Below are positions 8,944 through 16,465 of a stretch of DNA of 64,000 nt, in pieces. The DNA comes from Rhodococcus triatomae BKS 15-14 (GTDB taxonomy: Bacteria > Actinomycetota > Actinomycetes > Mycobacteriales > Mycobacteriaceae), in NCBI GenBank assembly GCA_000341795.1, contig AODO01000006.1, positions 186,001 to 250,000 of the forward strand, read 5' to 3'. The first letter of the stretch is position 1. Each line of letters opens with the position of its first letter. The translations under genes were made by a program, and so were the position numbers. The notes beneath the pieces are model-generated. The model ran no database searches and was not told where the DNA came from. It was given only the letters and a program-made list of their open reading frames with translations.

Positions 8944-9772
8944 GCACCGTCTCCTTCTCGATCACCTGCGCGCGCTCGACCTCGCCGTGCAGGAGCGTCC
9001 AGATGTGGTGCCGGTACCGGCGGAACTGTTCCGTGGACCGGACGTCCTCCCCGCTGCGGTCGATGTCGATGTCGACGAATGTCTTGACCCGCCCGGGACG
9101 GGACGTCAGGACGGCGACCCGCTGCCCGAGATAGATCGCCTCGTCGATGCCGTGCGTGATGAACAGGATCGTCTTGCCGGTGGCGTTCCAGATGCGGAGC
9201 AGTTCGTCCTGCAACGACTCCCGGGTCTGCGCGTCGAGCGCCGCGAACGGCTCGTCCATCAGCAGCACCTCCGGATCGAAGGCGAGACTGCGGGCGATCG
9301 CCACCCGCTGCTTCATGCCGCCGGAGAGTTCGTGCGGATAACGGTCACCGAACCCGGCCAGTCCGACCAGTTCGAGGTAGTGGTCGGCGACCTCGCGGCG
9401 CTCGTTCCTGGGAAGGCCCTTCGCCTCCAGCCCGAACTCGATGTTGTGATGGGCCGTCCGCCACGGCAGCAGCGCATACTGCTGGAACACGATCCCGCGG
9501 TCGAGTCCGGGTCCGGTGACGGGCTCGCCGTCGAGCAGGATCCGGCCCGAGGTGGGTTCGCTCAGTCCGCCCAGCAGGTCCAGCAGCGTGGACTTGCCGC
9601 AGCCACTCGGTCCCACGAGGACGAGGAACTCGCCGGCCGCGACGTCGATGTCGATGTCGTCGATCGCGGTGAAGGTGTCCTTGGTGCCTCGCACGTCGAA
9701 CGTTTTCGTGACGTTCTCCAAGCGGAGCTTGGGAACGCGAACCCGGTCGGGGTTCAGGGCAGTGGTGCTCAT
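8936..9772 (-). CDS. ABC transporter ATPase, SsuB/TauB type
   Basis: A 278-residue ATPase. Walker A is GPSGCGKST, the signature is LSGGMKQRVAIARSLA, Walker B is VLLMDEPFAALD, and the switch His lies in ILFITHGIDEA. These match sulfonate/nitrate/taurine importers. The ATG at 9772 (MSTTALNPDRVRVPK) is chosen because it overlaps the stop of the 66-residue upstream gene as ATGA and because the in-frame sequence further upstream is low-complexity Arg/Pro. The length is normal for the family. Confidence 0.9.
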   Translation of the reverse strand: MSTTALNPDRVRVPKLRLENVTKTFDVRGTKDTFTAIDDIDIDVAAGEFLVLVGPSGCGKSTLLDLLGGLSEPTSGRILLDGEPVTGPGLDRGIVFQQYALLPWRTAHHNIEFGLEAKGLPRNERREVADHYLELVGLAGFGDRYPHELSGGMKQRVAIARSLAFDPEVLLMDEPFAALDAQTRESLQDELLRIWNATGKTILFITHGIDEAIYLGQRVAVLTSRPGRVKTFVDIDIDRSGEDVRSTEQFRRYRHHIWTLLHGEVERAQVIEKETVHV

Positions 9773-9969
9773 GTCGATCCTTCCGGTGTCTCGTCGGCCG
9801 GCCCGCTCCCGGACGGGAACGCACCTGCAGTGGTCGGGTGGAGCTCGTTCGTGAAGTGGTCGATCGCGGTCAGACCGGACAGCGCGGCGGTCGCGGCGAG
9901 CGCGTACACGCCGTTGCGCCAAATCCAGGTCCGGACTCGGAACGCTGTTGTCCCTGTCCGCGTTGTCAT
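9769..9969 (-). CDS. 66-residue small membrane protein inside the ABC operon
   Basis: A short gene that I do not recognise. It is joined by ATGA stop/start overlaps to the lipoprotein gene upstream and to the ATPase gene downstream, which argues strongly that it is translated. The product begins MTTRTGTTAFRVRTWIWRNG and has one hydrophobic stretch near residues 21-36 (VYALAATAALSGLTAI). A Pro/Gly/Thr-rich tail follows. The pattern of a positive N-terminus, one membrane helix and a flexible tail suggests a single-pass membrane subunit or transporter accessory factor. That function is inference from position only. Confidence 0.7.
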   Translation of the reverse strand: MTTRTGTTAFRVRTWIWRNGVYALAATAALSGLTAIDHFTNELHPTTAGAFPSGSGPADETPEGST

Positions 9970-11036
9970 TTCGATGCCAGTGCCTGGCCGTCGGGACCAC
10001 TGTCCGACGGGTACGTCCCGTTGGAGTAGGGGTTGAACTCGTTGGTGTACACGTCGGAGGTGGTGAGCGCACCCTCCTCGAGCTCACCGTTGCGGACCAG
10101 CCAGTCGATCCAGGTCTGGATCTCCTGATCGGTGATCACTCCGCCCGGGCCCGCGACGCCCGGGGACTTCCAGTAGTCGGCGAGGTCGGTGGTCTCACCG
10201 CGGCCGCGCTCGGTGATGATCTCCTTGTACTTGGCGATCACCTCGTCGCGCGGTGTGGTCTGCGTCCACCGGATGGCGCGTGCCGTGCCCTGGACGAAGT
10301 CGGCGACCGCCTCCTTGTTCTGCGCGATGAAATCGTCGCGCAGCAGAATGGTGCCGTACGTGAAGCTGCCGAACAGCGACTCGTCCGTGAACAGCGCGCG
10401 GATGCCCCCGCGTTCGACGGCTTTGTCGCGGAACACGCTCCCCAGGGTGCCGACGTCGATCTGACCTTGGCGCAGCGCCTGTTCGGTGTTCACGGGCGGG
10501 ACCACGATGAGTTCGACCTGCTTGATCTCGTCGGGCGTGAGGCCTTCCCGGGCCAGCCACTCCCGGACCAGGAATTCGTGATGCGCGCCGAGCGTGTTCA
10601 TGCCGACCTTCTTCCCGATCAGGTCGCGCGCGGAGCGGATCGGGCTGTCCTCGAGCACGTAGTAACCGTTGAAGGTCTCCTTGTCGGAACCGTAGTAGCC
10701 GATCACGGAGGTGACCGGGGACTTCGCCGCGGCCAGTTTGAGCACGGCGCCGTTGAACGCCCCACCGAAATCGGTCTGCCCGGTGGCGGCGTTCTGGATC
10801 GCGGCGGGCCCACTGGTGTTGTCGCCGACCCAGTTCAGCTGGACCTTCTCGTAGTAGCCGAGGTTCTCGGCGAGTTCGGCGAACTGCACCTGGCCGGTGG
10901 TGCCCTCGTACCGGAGGACGGTCTTCCCGTCCGCCGTGGTGGTGGTCTCCGACGACGAGCAGGCGCCGACGAGTCCCGAGAGCGTGAGCAGTGCGGTCGC
11001 AGCCGCGAGAGTCCGCGCGAGACGTGGACGAATCAT
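9966..11036 (-). CDS. ABC transporter substrate-binding lipoprotein, SsuA/TauA type
   Basis: A 356-residue secreted binding protein. The N-terminus has Arg residues, a hydrophobic core and the lipobox LVGAC, so the mature protein should be lipid-anchored at Cys26. The remainder resembles NMT1/SsuA/TauA-like proteins that bind sulfonates, taurine, nitrate or thiamine precursors, with segments such as GQTDFGGAFNGA and GKKVGMNTLGAHHEFLVREW. It is the first structural gene of the operon. The start codon lies downstream of a Cys-rich leader peptide and inside reach of an inverted repeat that could mask its ribosome binding site. Confidence 0.9.
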   Translation of the reverse strand: MIRPRLARTLAAATALLTLSGLVGACSSSETTTTADGKTVLRYEGTTGQVQFAELAENLGYYEKVQLNWVGDNTSGPAAIQNAATGQTDFGGAFNGAVLKLAAAKSPVTSVIGYYGSDKETFNGYYVLEDSPIRSARDLIGKKVGMNTLGAHHEFLVREWLAREGLTPDEIKQVELIVVPPVNTEQALRQGQIDVGTLGSVFRDKAVERGGIRALFTDESLFGSFTYGTILLRDDFIAQNKEAVADFVQGTARAIRWTQTTPRDEVIAKYKEIITERGRGETTDLADYWKSPGVAGPGGVITDQEIQTWIDWLVRNGELEEGALTTSDVYTNEFNPYSNGTYPSDSGPDGQALASK

Positions 11037-11038
11037 GA

Positions 11039-11100
11039 GGGTGTTCCTGATGTGTGAGGCCCGCGTGCCGCGGGTGGGTGAGCGCGCACGACGAACACCC
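11039..11100 (-). promoter_or_regulatory. Leader inverted repeats near the lipoprotein ribosome site
   Basis: Positions 11039-11046 (GGGTGTTC) and 11093-11100 (GAACACCC) are perfect 8-bp inverted repeats. The proximal arm overlaps the AGGAAC sequence just before the lipoprotein ATG. A smaller 6-bp hairpin, CCCGCG-TGC-CGCGGG, lies inside the loop at 11060-11074. In the mRNA this could hide the start of the first transport gene, and ribosome stalling on the upstream Cys codons could change the fold. The mechanism is inference. Confidence 0.5.
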
Positions 11101-11161
11101 GGATCCTCACGGACCGGTGTGGGTGGCGTGCGAAGCGAAGGGCGTTGCGATCAGAGAAGGA

Positions 11162-11191
11162 TCAGCTGCGACAGCTGCAACACTCGAACAT
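11162..11191 (-). CDS. Cys-rich leader peptide of the sulfur operon
   Basis: A nine-codon open frame reading MFECCSCRS then TGA, on the same strand as the transport operon and 125 bases before the lipoprotein ATG. GGGGAGG sits 5 bases before its ATG, a near-ideal ribosome binding site. Short Cys-rich upstream peptides are known attenuator leaders of sulfur genes in mycobacteria and other actinobacteria. Three Cys among nine residues, the good ribosome site and the downstream operon make the same role likely here. Stalling when cysteinyl-tRNA is scarce would raise expression (inference). Confidence 0.7.
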   Translation of the reverse strand: MFECCSCRS

Positions 11192-11331
11192 GATGGCCTC
11201 CCCGGGCGTCGTGTCGTGACCCGACGGTACGTGCACCCCCACCCCACCCCGCAACGGTTTCTCGCAGCCGTGATTTCAACTCCCTTGGCGCGCAGTACCG
11301 TGCCCGATCCCTCCGCACGTACCATCGGATC

Positions 11332-12294
11332 GTGCCGATCGTCGACGAGTTCGAGACACATCGCATTCACCTGCTGTCGGTCGCGTACCGGCTGACCGGA
11401 TCGGTCGCCGACGCGGAGGACGCGGTCCAGGAGTCGTGGCTGCGCCTGGCCGGGGCCGACACCGACGCGATCACGAATCTGCGGGCCTGGTTGACCACCG
11501 TGGTGAGCCGGCTGTGCCTCGACCATCTGCGCAGCGCGGCGGTTCGCCGGGAAAGCTATGTCGGGCAGTGGCTTCCGGAGCCGGTGGCGGTGTCGTTGAC
11601 CGGAACGCCACCGCCCGAACCGCTGGACGCCGTCGTCCGGTCCGAGGATGCACGGATGGCGGCCATGGTGGTGCTCGACGCCCTGGGCCCCGACCAGCGG
11701 GTGGCATTCGTGCTGCACGACGGGTTCGGCGTCCCGTTCGGGGATATCGCCGGGGTCCTGGGCACCTCGGTGGCAGGATCGAGGCAGCTCGCCTCCCGCG
11801 CGCGGCGGGCCGTGACCGCGGCTGCCGCCCCACCGCGGGACACCGACCACGACCAGGCCGTCGGGCGGGTGGTGGCTGCGATCGCGAGCGGCGACCTGCA
11901 GGCCGTCGTCGACGCGCTGCACCCCGACGTCCGCCTGATCGGCGACGCGGGCGGCACCACCCGGACCGCGGTCAACGTCATCGTCGGCCCGGAGAAGGTC
12001 GCGCGCTTCCACCTCGGCCTGGCCGCGCGCTACGGCGAGCTGATGATGCGCTCGTCGGAGCCGGCCCTGGTCAACGGGGAGCTGGGCCTGATATCGGGTG
12101 GGTCCCCCGGCGACGCCACGCATCCCGGTTTTCCCGCGCGCGTCGCCGGGTTCACCGTCCGCGACGGAAAGGTGTGGGCCGTCTACGACTTCGCGAACCC
12201 CGCGAAGCTGACCGGGGTCAGGGCCGGAGCGACCCTTCCGCCCCGTCCGGCACCGAGCCCTCCGCCCACGGAACCCGGCAGGAGTCCGTACTGA
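11332..12294 (+). CDS. ECF RNA polymerase sigma factor, SigJ-like with SnoaL domain
   Basis: A 320-residue sigma factor. Region 2 includes SVAYRLTGSVADAEDAVQES near residue 17, and region 4 has a helix-turn-helix around VPFGDIAGVLGTSVAGSRQL. After about residue 170 comes a SnoaL/NTF2-like domain, the layout of the SigJ group, which uses this domain in place of a separate anti-sigma factor. The start is GTG. It converges with an AhpD/carboxymuconolactone decarboxylase-like gene whose 3' end overlaps by 77 bases. That partner type is frequent beside SigJ-like genes. Confidence 0.9.
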   Translation: MPIVDEFETHRIHLLSVAYRLTGSVADAEDAVQESWLRLAGADTDAITNLRAWLTTVVSRLCLDHLRSAAVRRESYVGQWLPEPVAVSLTGTPPPEPLDAVVRSEDARMAAMVVLDALGPDQRVAFVLHDGFGVPFGDIAGVLGTSVAGSRQLASRARRAVTAAAAPPRDTDHDQAVGRVVAAIASGDLQAVVDALHPDVRLIGDAGGTTRTAVNVIVGPEKVARFHLGLAARYGELMMRSSEPALVNGELGLISGGSPGDATHPGFPARVAGFTVRDGKVWAVYDFANPAKLTGVRAGATLPPRPAPSPPPTEPGRSPY

Positions 12295-12823
12295 ATCCCT
12301 GGTCGGTGATGCCGAGCGCGGAGTACATCCGGGCGCGCTGATTCTCCAGCCCGATCTGGAAGGTCAGCTCTACCACGCCGTCCTTCCCGAACCGCCGCAC
12401 CAGGTCGTCGACCTGATCGTCCGTGACGGTGGTGGGGGTTGCGGTCATGGCGTCGGCGTAGGCGATGGCGGCACGCTCGTCCTCGCTGTAGAGCGGGGAG
12501 GTCGCGTAGTCGGCGATGTGCTCGAGGCGGGCGAGATCGAGGCCGTCGAGGCGCATCAGCATCGAACCGAAGTCGACGCACCACGAGCAGCCCACCGTCC
12601 AGGCGACCCGGTACACGGCGATCTCGCGGACCGCCGCGGGCAGCACCGTGCATGCCTTCTCCGCCGCCGTCTCCGCGACACCCGCGGCGGCGAGCACTCT
12701 GGTGTGGTGGGCGAGCACCGCGAACGGTTCGGGCACCTCCCCGAACCGACGGGTCGCGAAGCGGTAGGTGAGGCGAACGATCGATCCGGCCTCGTGCGGG
12801 GCCAGGGGTGCGATGCGGGTCAT
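12218..12823 (-). CDS. Carboxymuconolactone decarboxylase / AhpD-like protein
   Basis: A 201-residue protein of the AhpD-like fold. The redox motif appears as VAWTVGCSWCVDFGS, a Cys-x-x-Cys pair typical of alkylhydroperoxidase D-like members. These proteins act as small peroxidases or thiol-disulfide partners. The last 77 bases overlap the 3' end of the SigJ-like gene on the other strand, so transcripts of the two genes are antisense at their ends. Control of this gene by the facing sigma factor is plausible but not shown. Confidence 0.88.
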   Translation of the reverse strand: MTRIAPLAPHEAGSIVRLTYRFATRRFGEVPEPFAVLAHHTRVLAAAGVAETAAEKACTVLPAAVREIAVYRVAWTVGCSWCVDFGSMLMRLDGLDLARLEHIADYATSPLYSEDERAAIAYADAMTATPTTVTDDQVDDLVRRFGKDGVVELTFQIGLENQRARMYSALGITDQGFSTDSCRVPWAEGSVPDGAEGSLRP

Positions 12824-12979
12824 GACGTCTCCTGTCGTCGACTGATGCCTTCAAACTCGGCGCCGTACACATCTCGGACGAGACAGCTGTTCCGAACGTG
12901 ACAGCGTCGGATCGGACGGCGCGTCGCTGCCCTCCACAGTGCTCGAAGCCGACGCTACGACGGCCGATAAGCTGTGGCA

Positions 12980-14158
12980 ATGCCCGCTGAGCAGACCGTG
13001 GAACGACTCCGCCCGTTCACGTCGACGATCTTCGCCGAGATGACGGCGCTCGCTGTTCGCACGGGGGCGATCAACCTCGGGCAGGGGTTCCCGGACACGG
13101 ACGGTCCCGCGGCGATGCTGGAACGGGCACGGGACGCGATCGCCGGCGGACTCAACCAGTACCCGCCGGGTCCCGGCATGCCGGAGTTGCGGGCGGCGAT
13201 CGCCGCGGATCGGGAGGCGCGGTACGGCCAGAAGTTCGACCCCGACCGTGAGGTGCTGGTGACCGTCGGCGCGACGGAGGCGATCAGCGCGACCCTCCTC
13301 GGACTGGTCGAACCGGGCCAGGAGGTGGTGCTCGTCGAGCCGTACTACGACTCCTACGCCGCCGCGGTCGCACTCGCCGGCGGTGTCCGACGCACGGTGC
13401 CGCTCGTGGCCGACGGGGCGGGTTTCGCGCTCGACCTGGACGCGCTGCGAGCCGCGGTGAGCCCACGCACCCGGATGCTCGTGGTGAACACCCCGCACAA
13501 TCCGACCGGGACGGTGCTGTCGGATGCCGAGCTGGCGGCGATCGCCGACATCGCCGTGCGCAACGACGTGCTGGTGCTCAGCGACGAGGTGTACGAGCAC
13601 CTGCTGTTCGACGGCCGCACGCACACCCCGATCGCGACGCTGCCCGGGATGGCCGAGCGGACGGTGACGATCTCGAGCGCGGCGAAGACGTTCGCGGTCA
13701 CCGGATGGAAGACGGGCTGGGCCTGCGGGCCGGCCGAACTGATCGACGGGGTCCGCGCGGCGAAGCAGTTCATGTCGTTCGTCGCCGGCGGCCCGTTCCA
13801 GCCCGCGGTGGCGTACGCGCTGACACACGAGATCCCGTGGGTGACGGCGCAGCGGGAGGCGCTGCAGCGCAAGCGGGACGTGCTCGGCGGCGCACTGTCC
13901 GAGGCAGGGTTCGACGTACGGGACAGTGCGGGAACGTATTTCGTCTGCGCGGACATCTCGCCGCTGACCACGTCGACGAACGCCCTGGAGTTCTGTCGAG
14001 CCCTGCCGGAGCGGGTCGGGGTGGCGGCGGTACCGGTCAGCGTGTTCGCCGATCACAAGGAACCGTGGAATCAGCTGGTGCGCTTTGCGTTCTGCAAGCG
14101 GGACGAGGTGCTCGCCGAGGCCGCCGAGCGGCTCCACGGGCTTGCGGGACGGTGGTGA
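12980..14158 (+). CDS. Class I/II pyridoxal-phosphate aminotransferase
   Basis: A 392-residue fold-type I aminotransferase. Recognisable parts are NLGQGFPDTDGP near the N-terminus, GGLNQYPPGPGMPELRAAIA, the NTPHNPTGTVLS loop, VLSDEVYEHLLFDG, and the PLP Lys in ISSAAKTFAVTGWKTGW. This pattern fits the KAT/DapC/methionine aminotransferase branch; the exact amino donor is uncertain. I chose the ATG rather than a GTG six bases earlier. No Shine-Dalgarno is visible, and GATAAG lies 8 bases upstream, so a leaderless transcript is possible. An AraC-type regulator follows after 7 bases. Confidence 0.9.
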   Translation: MPAEQTVERLRPFTSTIFAEMTALAVRTGAINLGQGFPDTDGPAAMLERARDAIAGGLNQYPPGPGMPELRAAIAADREARYGQKFDPDREVLVTVGATEAISATLLGLVEPGQEVVLVEPYYDSYAAAVALAGGVRRTVPLVADGAGFALDLDALRAAVSPRTRMLVVNTPHNPTGTVLSDAELAAIADIAVRNDVLVLSDEVYEHLLFDGRTHTPIATLPGMAERTVTISSAAKTFAVTGWKTGWACGPAELIDGVRAAKQFMSFVAGGPFQPAVAYALTHEIPWVTAQREALQRKRDVLGGALSEAGFDVRDSAGTYFVCADISPLTTSTNALEFCRALPERVGVAAVPVSVFADHKEPWNQLVRFAFCKRDEVLAEAAERLHGLAGRW

Positions 14159-14165
14159 TCCGGCG

Positions 14166-15185
14166 ATGAGCGGTCGCACCGTTCCGGCCGACTTCGTGCG
14201 TCGTGCCGCCGTTCTCGCGGCCGGGGCCGGGTTCGACATGGCGGCCCCGTTGTCGGCGGCAGGCATTCCGCCGTCGGTCCTCGGCGACGACGCCGGGCGG
14301 ATCACTCCCGAGCAGCTCACGCGTTTCACCCAGGCCGCCTGGCGTCTGACCGACGACGAACTGTTCGGTCTCGGCGCGGCACCGGTCCCCCGCGGCACCT
14401 TCCGGGTGGTGTGCCTGACCCTGATCCACGCCCCCGACCTCGGCACCGCACTGGAACGGATGGCGGACGTGATCCGGGTCCTGCCCGGACTGTCGCGCCT
14501 GGATCTCGAATTCGGTTCGGAAACCACGGTTCTCCACGTGGACATCCCGCACCGCGACAGGTCGGTGCCGCCGGAGATCGCACTCGCCGCCGACCAGTTG
14601 CTGACCGACTTCATCCTCATGCTGCTGCACCGCTTCGCGGCATGGCTGGTGGGGCGTCGCGTCAAGCTGGCCTCGGTGCGGCTGCCGCATCCCGAGCCGG
14701 ACGCGACACTCGCCCGCAGCTACGACGCGATCTTCGGCGTCCGGGTCAGCTTCGCGGCCGAACATGCATCCATCGAGTTCGACAACGCCATCCTGCGCGC
14801 CCCGCTGATCCAGACCGAGGAGACGTTGGAGGAGTACCTGCGGGAGTCTCCGAATCTGCTGTTCTCCGAACGGGATTACGACAGCACGGCGGCAGCGCAG
14901 GTCCGCAAGGTCCTCGAACGCGGCTCCGCGGGCAGGGTCGCGACGGCGGAGGACATCGCGGAGATGCTCTCGATCAGCGCGGCGCACCTGCGGCGGCTTC
15001 TCCGCAACGAGGGCACCTCCCTGAACCAGCTCCGCGAGGAGGTGCTGCGCGACGCGGCGATCTCCGGCCTCGCCCGCGGCGATTCCGTGGACGAGTTGTC
15101 GGCCCGGCTCGGGTTCTCGGAGCCGAGCGCCTTCCGCCGGGCCTTCAAACGCTGGACCGGAACGACGCCCGGCGCGTACCGCTGA
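14166..15185 (+). CDS. AraC family transcriptional regulator
   Basis: A 339-residue regulator. The N-terminal about 200 residues resemble the arabinose-binding type sensor domain found in OruR/ArgR-like AraC proteins (LTRFTQAAWRLTDDELFGLG). The C-terminal 100 residues form the double helix-turn-helix, with ISAAHLRRLLRNEGTSLNQL and the final signature LGFSEPSAFRRAFKRWTGTT. The ATG at 14166 gives MSGRTVPADFVRR and lies 7 bases after the aminotransferase stop, so the two form an operon. Regulation of amino-acid or amine metabolism by this pair is inference. Confidence 0.88.
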   Translation: MSGRTVPADFVRRAAVLAAGAGFDMAAPLSAAGIPPSVLGDDAGRITPEQLTRFTQAAWRLTDDELFGLGAAPVPRGTFRVVCLTLIHAPDLGTALERMADVIRVLPGLSRLDLEFGSETTVLHVDIPHRDRSVPPEIALAADQLLTDFILMLLHRFAAWLVGRRVKLASVRLPHPEPDATLARSYDAIFGVRVSFAAEHASIEFDNAILRAPLIQTEETLEEYLRESPNLLFSERDYDSTAAAQVRKVLERGSAGRVATAEDIAEMLSISAAHLRRLLRNEGTSLNQLREEVLRDAAISGLARGDSVDELSARLGFSEPSAFRRAFKRWTGTTPGAYR

Positions 15186-15188
15186 GGC

Positions 15189-15221
15189 CGGTGCCGCCGG
15201 TCCGTGGGACCGGCGGCACCG
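15189..15221. terminator. Bidirectional terminator hairpin
   Basis: A perfect 15-bp stem (GGTGCCGCCGGTCC plus one outer pair) with a 3-base GTG loop lies between the converging AraC and VOC genes, 4 bases from each stop codon. It can serve both strands. Confidence 0.75.
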
Positions 15222-15225
15222 CAGG

Positions 15226-15654
15226 TCAGGTCAGGCAGAACTCGTTGCCTTCGGGGTCGGACATCGTGATCCACTGGAACGGCCCCTGCTCGGCGTGGTG
15301 GAGCACCGTCGCGCCGCGTTCGACGAGCGCGTCGGCGACGGCCTGCCGCTCCTCGTCGCCGACCCGGACGTCGAGGTGCGTCCGGTTCTTGACGGTCTTG
15401 CCCTCCGGCACCAGCTGGAACAGCAACCGTGGCCGCTCGGGATGCTCGGGGTCGCGCAGCGCGGCGCCGGCCTTCCAGACCAGAACGCCGTCGTGGACGA
15501 GGGTGTCCTCCTCGCGAGCGCGGCCTGCCGCGACCAGACCGCGAATCATCTCCTCGTCGCTCGGTTCGACCTCCCAGCCGAGAGTCTGCGCCCACCATTT
15601 CGCCTGCTCGTGGGGTCGTTGCGAATCCACTGTCACCTGAAATTCGTAGCCCAT
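15226..15654 (-). CDS. VOC family (glyoxalase-like) protein
   Basis: A 142-residue protein of the vicinal oxygen chelate superfamily. The end, ITMSDPEGNEFCLT, is the typical closing strand with the metal-binding Glu, and LDVRV marks the middle strand. The ATG at 15654 gives MGYEFQVTVDSQRP. Upstream in-frame sequence is Ser/Arg-rich and not protein-like. Proteins of this type may bind metals, drugs or small metabolites; no substrate can be assigned. The gene faces the AraC gene. Confidence 0.82.
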   Translation of the reverse strand: MGYEFQVTVDSQRPHEQAKWWAQTLGWEVEPSDEEMIRGLVAAGRAREEDTLVHDGVLVWKAGAALRDPEHPERPRLLFQLVPEGKTVKNRTHLDVRVGDEERQAVADALVERGATVLHHAEQGPFQWITMSDPEGNEFCLT

Positions 15655-15729
15655 GTCCGGACGGTACCGCCGGGCAACGACATCGGCAGGGCGCGACGGT
15701 GACGCGCTCGACGCGACAACGACGCTTGA

Positions 15730-15748
15730 CCTTGACACAGTGACAGGG
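15730..15748 (+). promoter_or_regulatory. MerR-type operator/promoter before the HEAT operon
   Basis: The 19-bp imperfect dyad CCTTGACACAGTGACAGGG matches its own complement at 14 of 19 positions. It directly follows a TTGAC -35-like sequence. Long-spacer dyads of this form are typical targets of MerR-family activators, and the operon encodes one (16459-17478). Binding is inferred. Confidence 0.5.
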
Positions 15749-15781
15749 CGTTGAGTGTCGGTCGAAGGAGGTGGTTCACGA

Positions 15782-16465
15782 ATGAACACCACAGGCCACA
15801 CCCAGTCGAACACCCAGCTCGCGGCCGCACTGGCGGGCGCCAACCCGTCCGGTCGGCTGCGGGCCGCGCTCACGGCGGGCACCCAGGGCGACGCCGCGCT
15901 GGTCGAGACCCTGGTGGCGCGATGCGCGATCGAACCGGACTTCTTCGTCCGCGACATGCTCACCTGGGCGTTGTGCCGCATGCCGGCGGAGGTCACCGTG
16001 CCCCGGCTGCTCGCCGAACTGCGATCCGACACCGCGCAGGCGCGCAGTCAGGCCCTGCACACGCTGTCGAAGATCGGGGACCGTCAGGCGTTCACCCCGG
16101 TGACGGCGCTGCTGCACGACGGGGACGACGAGGTCGCCCGCAGTGCCTGGCGGGCCGCGGTGGCGCTGGTCCCGGCGGGTGAGGAGGGCGCGCTGGCTGC
16201 GGACCTGGCCACGGCGCTCGCCCGGGGCGACCGAGACATGCGGCTGAGCCTGAGCCGCGCCCTCGTCGGACTCGGAGAGTCCGTGCTGCCCGCGCTCGAT
16301 GCAGCCGCGTCCAGCACCGACCCGGCCGTCCGAGCGCACGCCGAGGCCACGACGCAGCTCTACGACGACCCCGACAGCGGTTTCGCCGATTCCGTGGAGC
16401 ACGCGACGCGGGTCGCGATCACCGGGCCGGGTGGTCAGGGCGGGTCCGGGGGTGACGGATGCTGA
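15782..16465 (+). CDS. HEAT-repeat protein
   Basis: A 227-residue helical repeat protein. Two-helix units of about 30 residues are visible, for example EVTVPRLLAELRSDTAQARS, RQAFTPVTALLHDGDDEVARS and RDMRLSLSRALVGLGE. HEAT repeats act as protein-binding scaffolds; no catalytic motif is present. The ATG at 15782 follows AAGGAGG by about 10 bases. It is the first gene of a two-gene operon whose second gene, a MerR regulator with its own HEAT-like repeats, starts 7 bases before this stop codon. The pairing suggests the two proteins work together (inference). Confidence 0.8.
   Translation: MNTTGHTQSNTQLAAALAGANPSGRLRAALTAGTQGDAALVETLVARCAIEPDFFVRDMLTWALCRMPAEVTVPRLLAELRSDTAQARSQALHTLSKIGDRQAFTPVTALLHDGDDEVARSAWRAAVALVPAGEEGALAADLATALARGDRDMRLSLSRALVGLGESVLPALDAAASSTDPAVRAHAEATTQLYDDPDSGFADSVEHATRVAITGPGGQGGSGGDGC

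Noticed and set aside
12851-14665. 604-codon minus-strand frame over the aminotransferase
   Set aside because: The plus strand encodes a clear aminotransferase and AraC protein; the minus frame is low-complexity and antisense.
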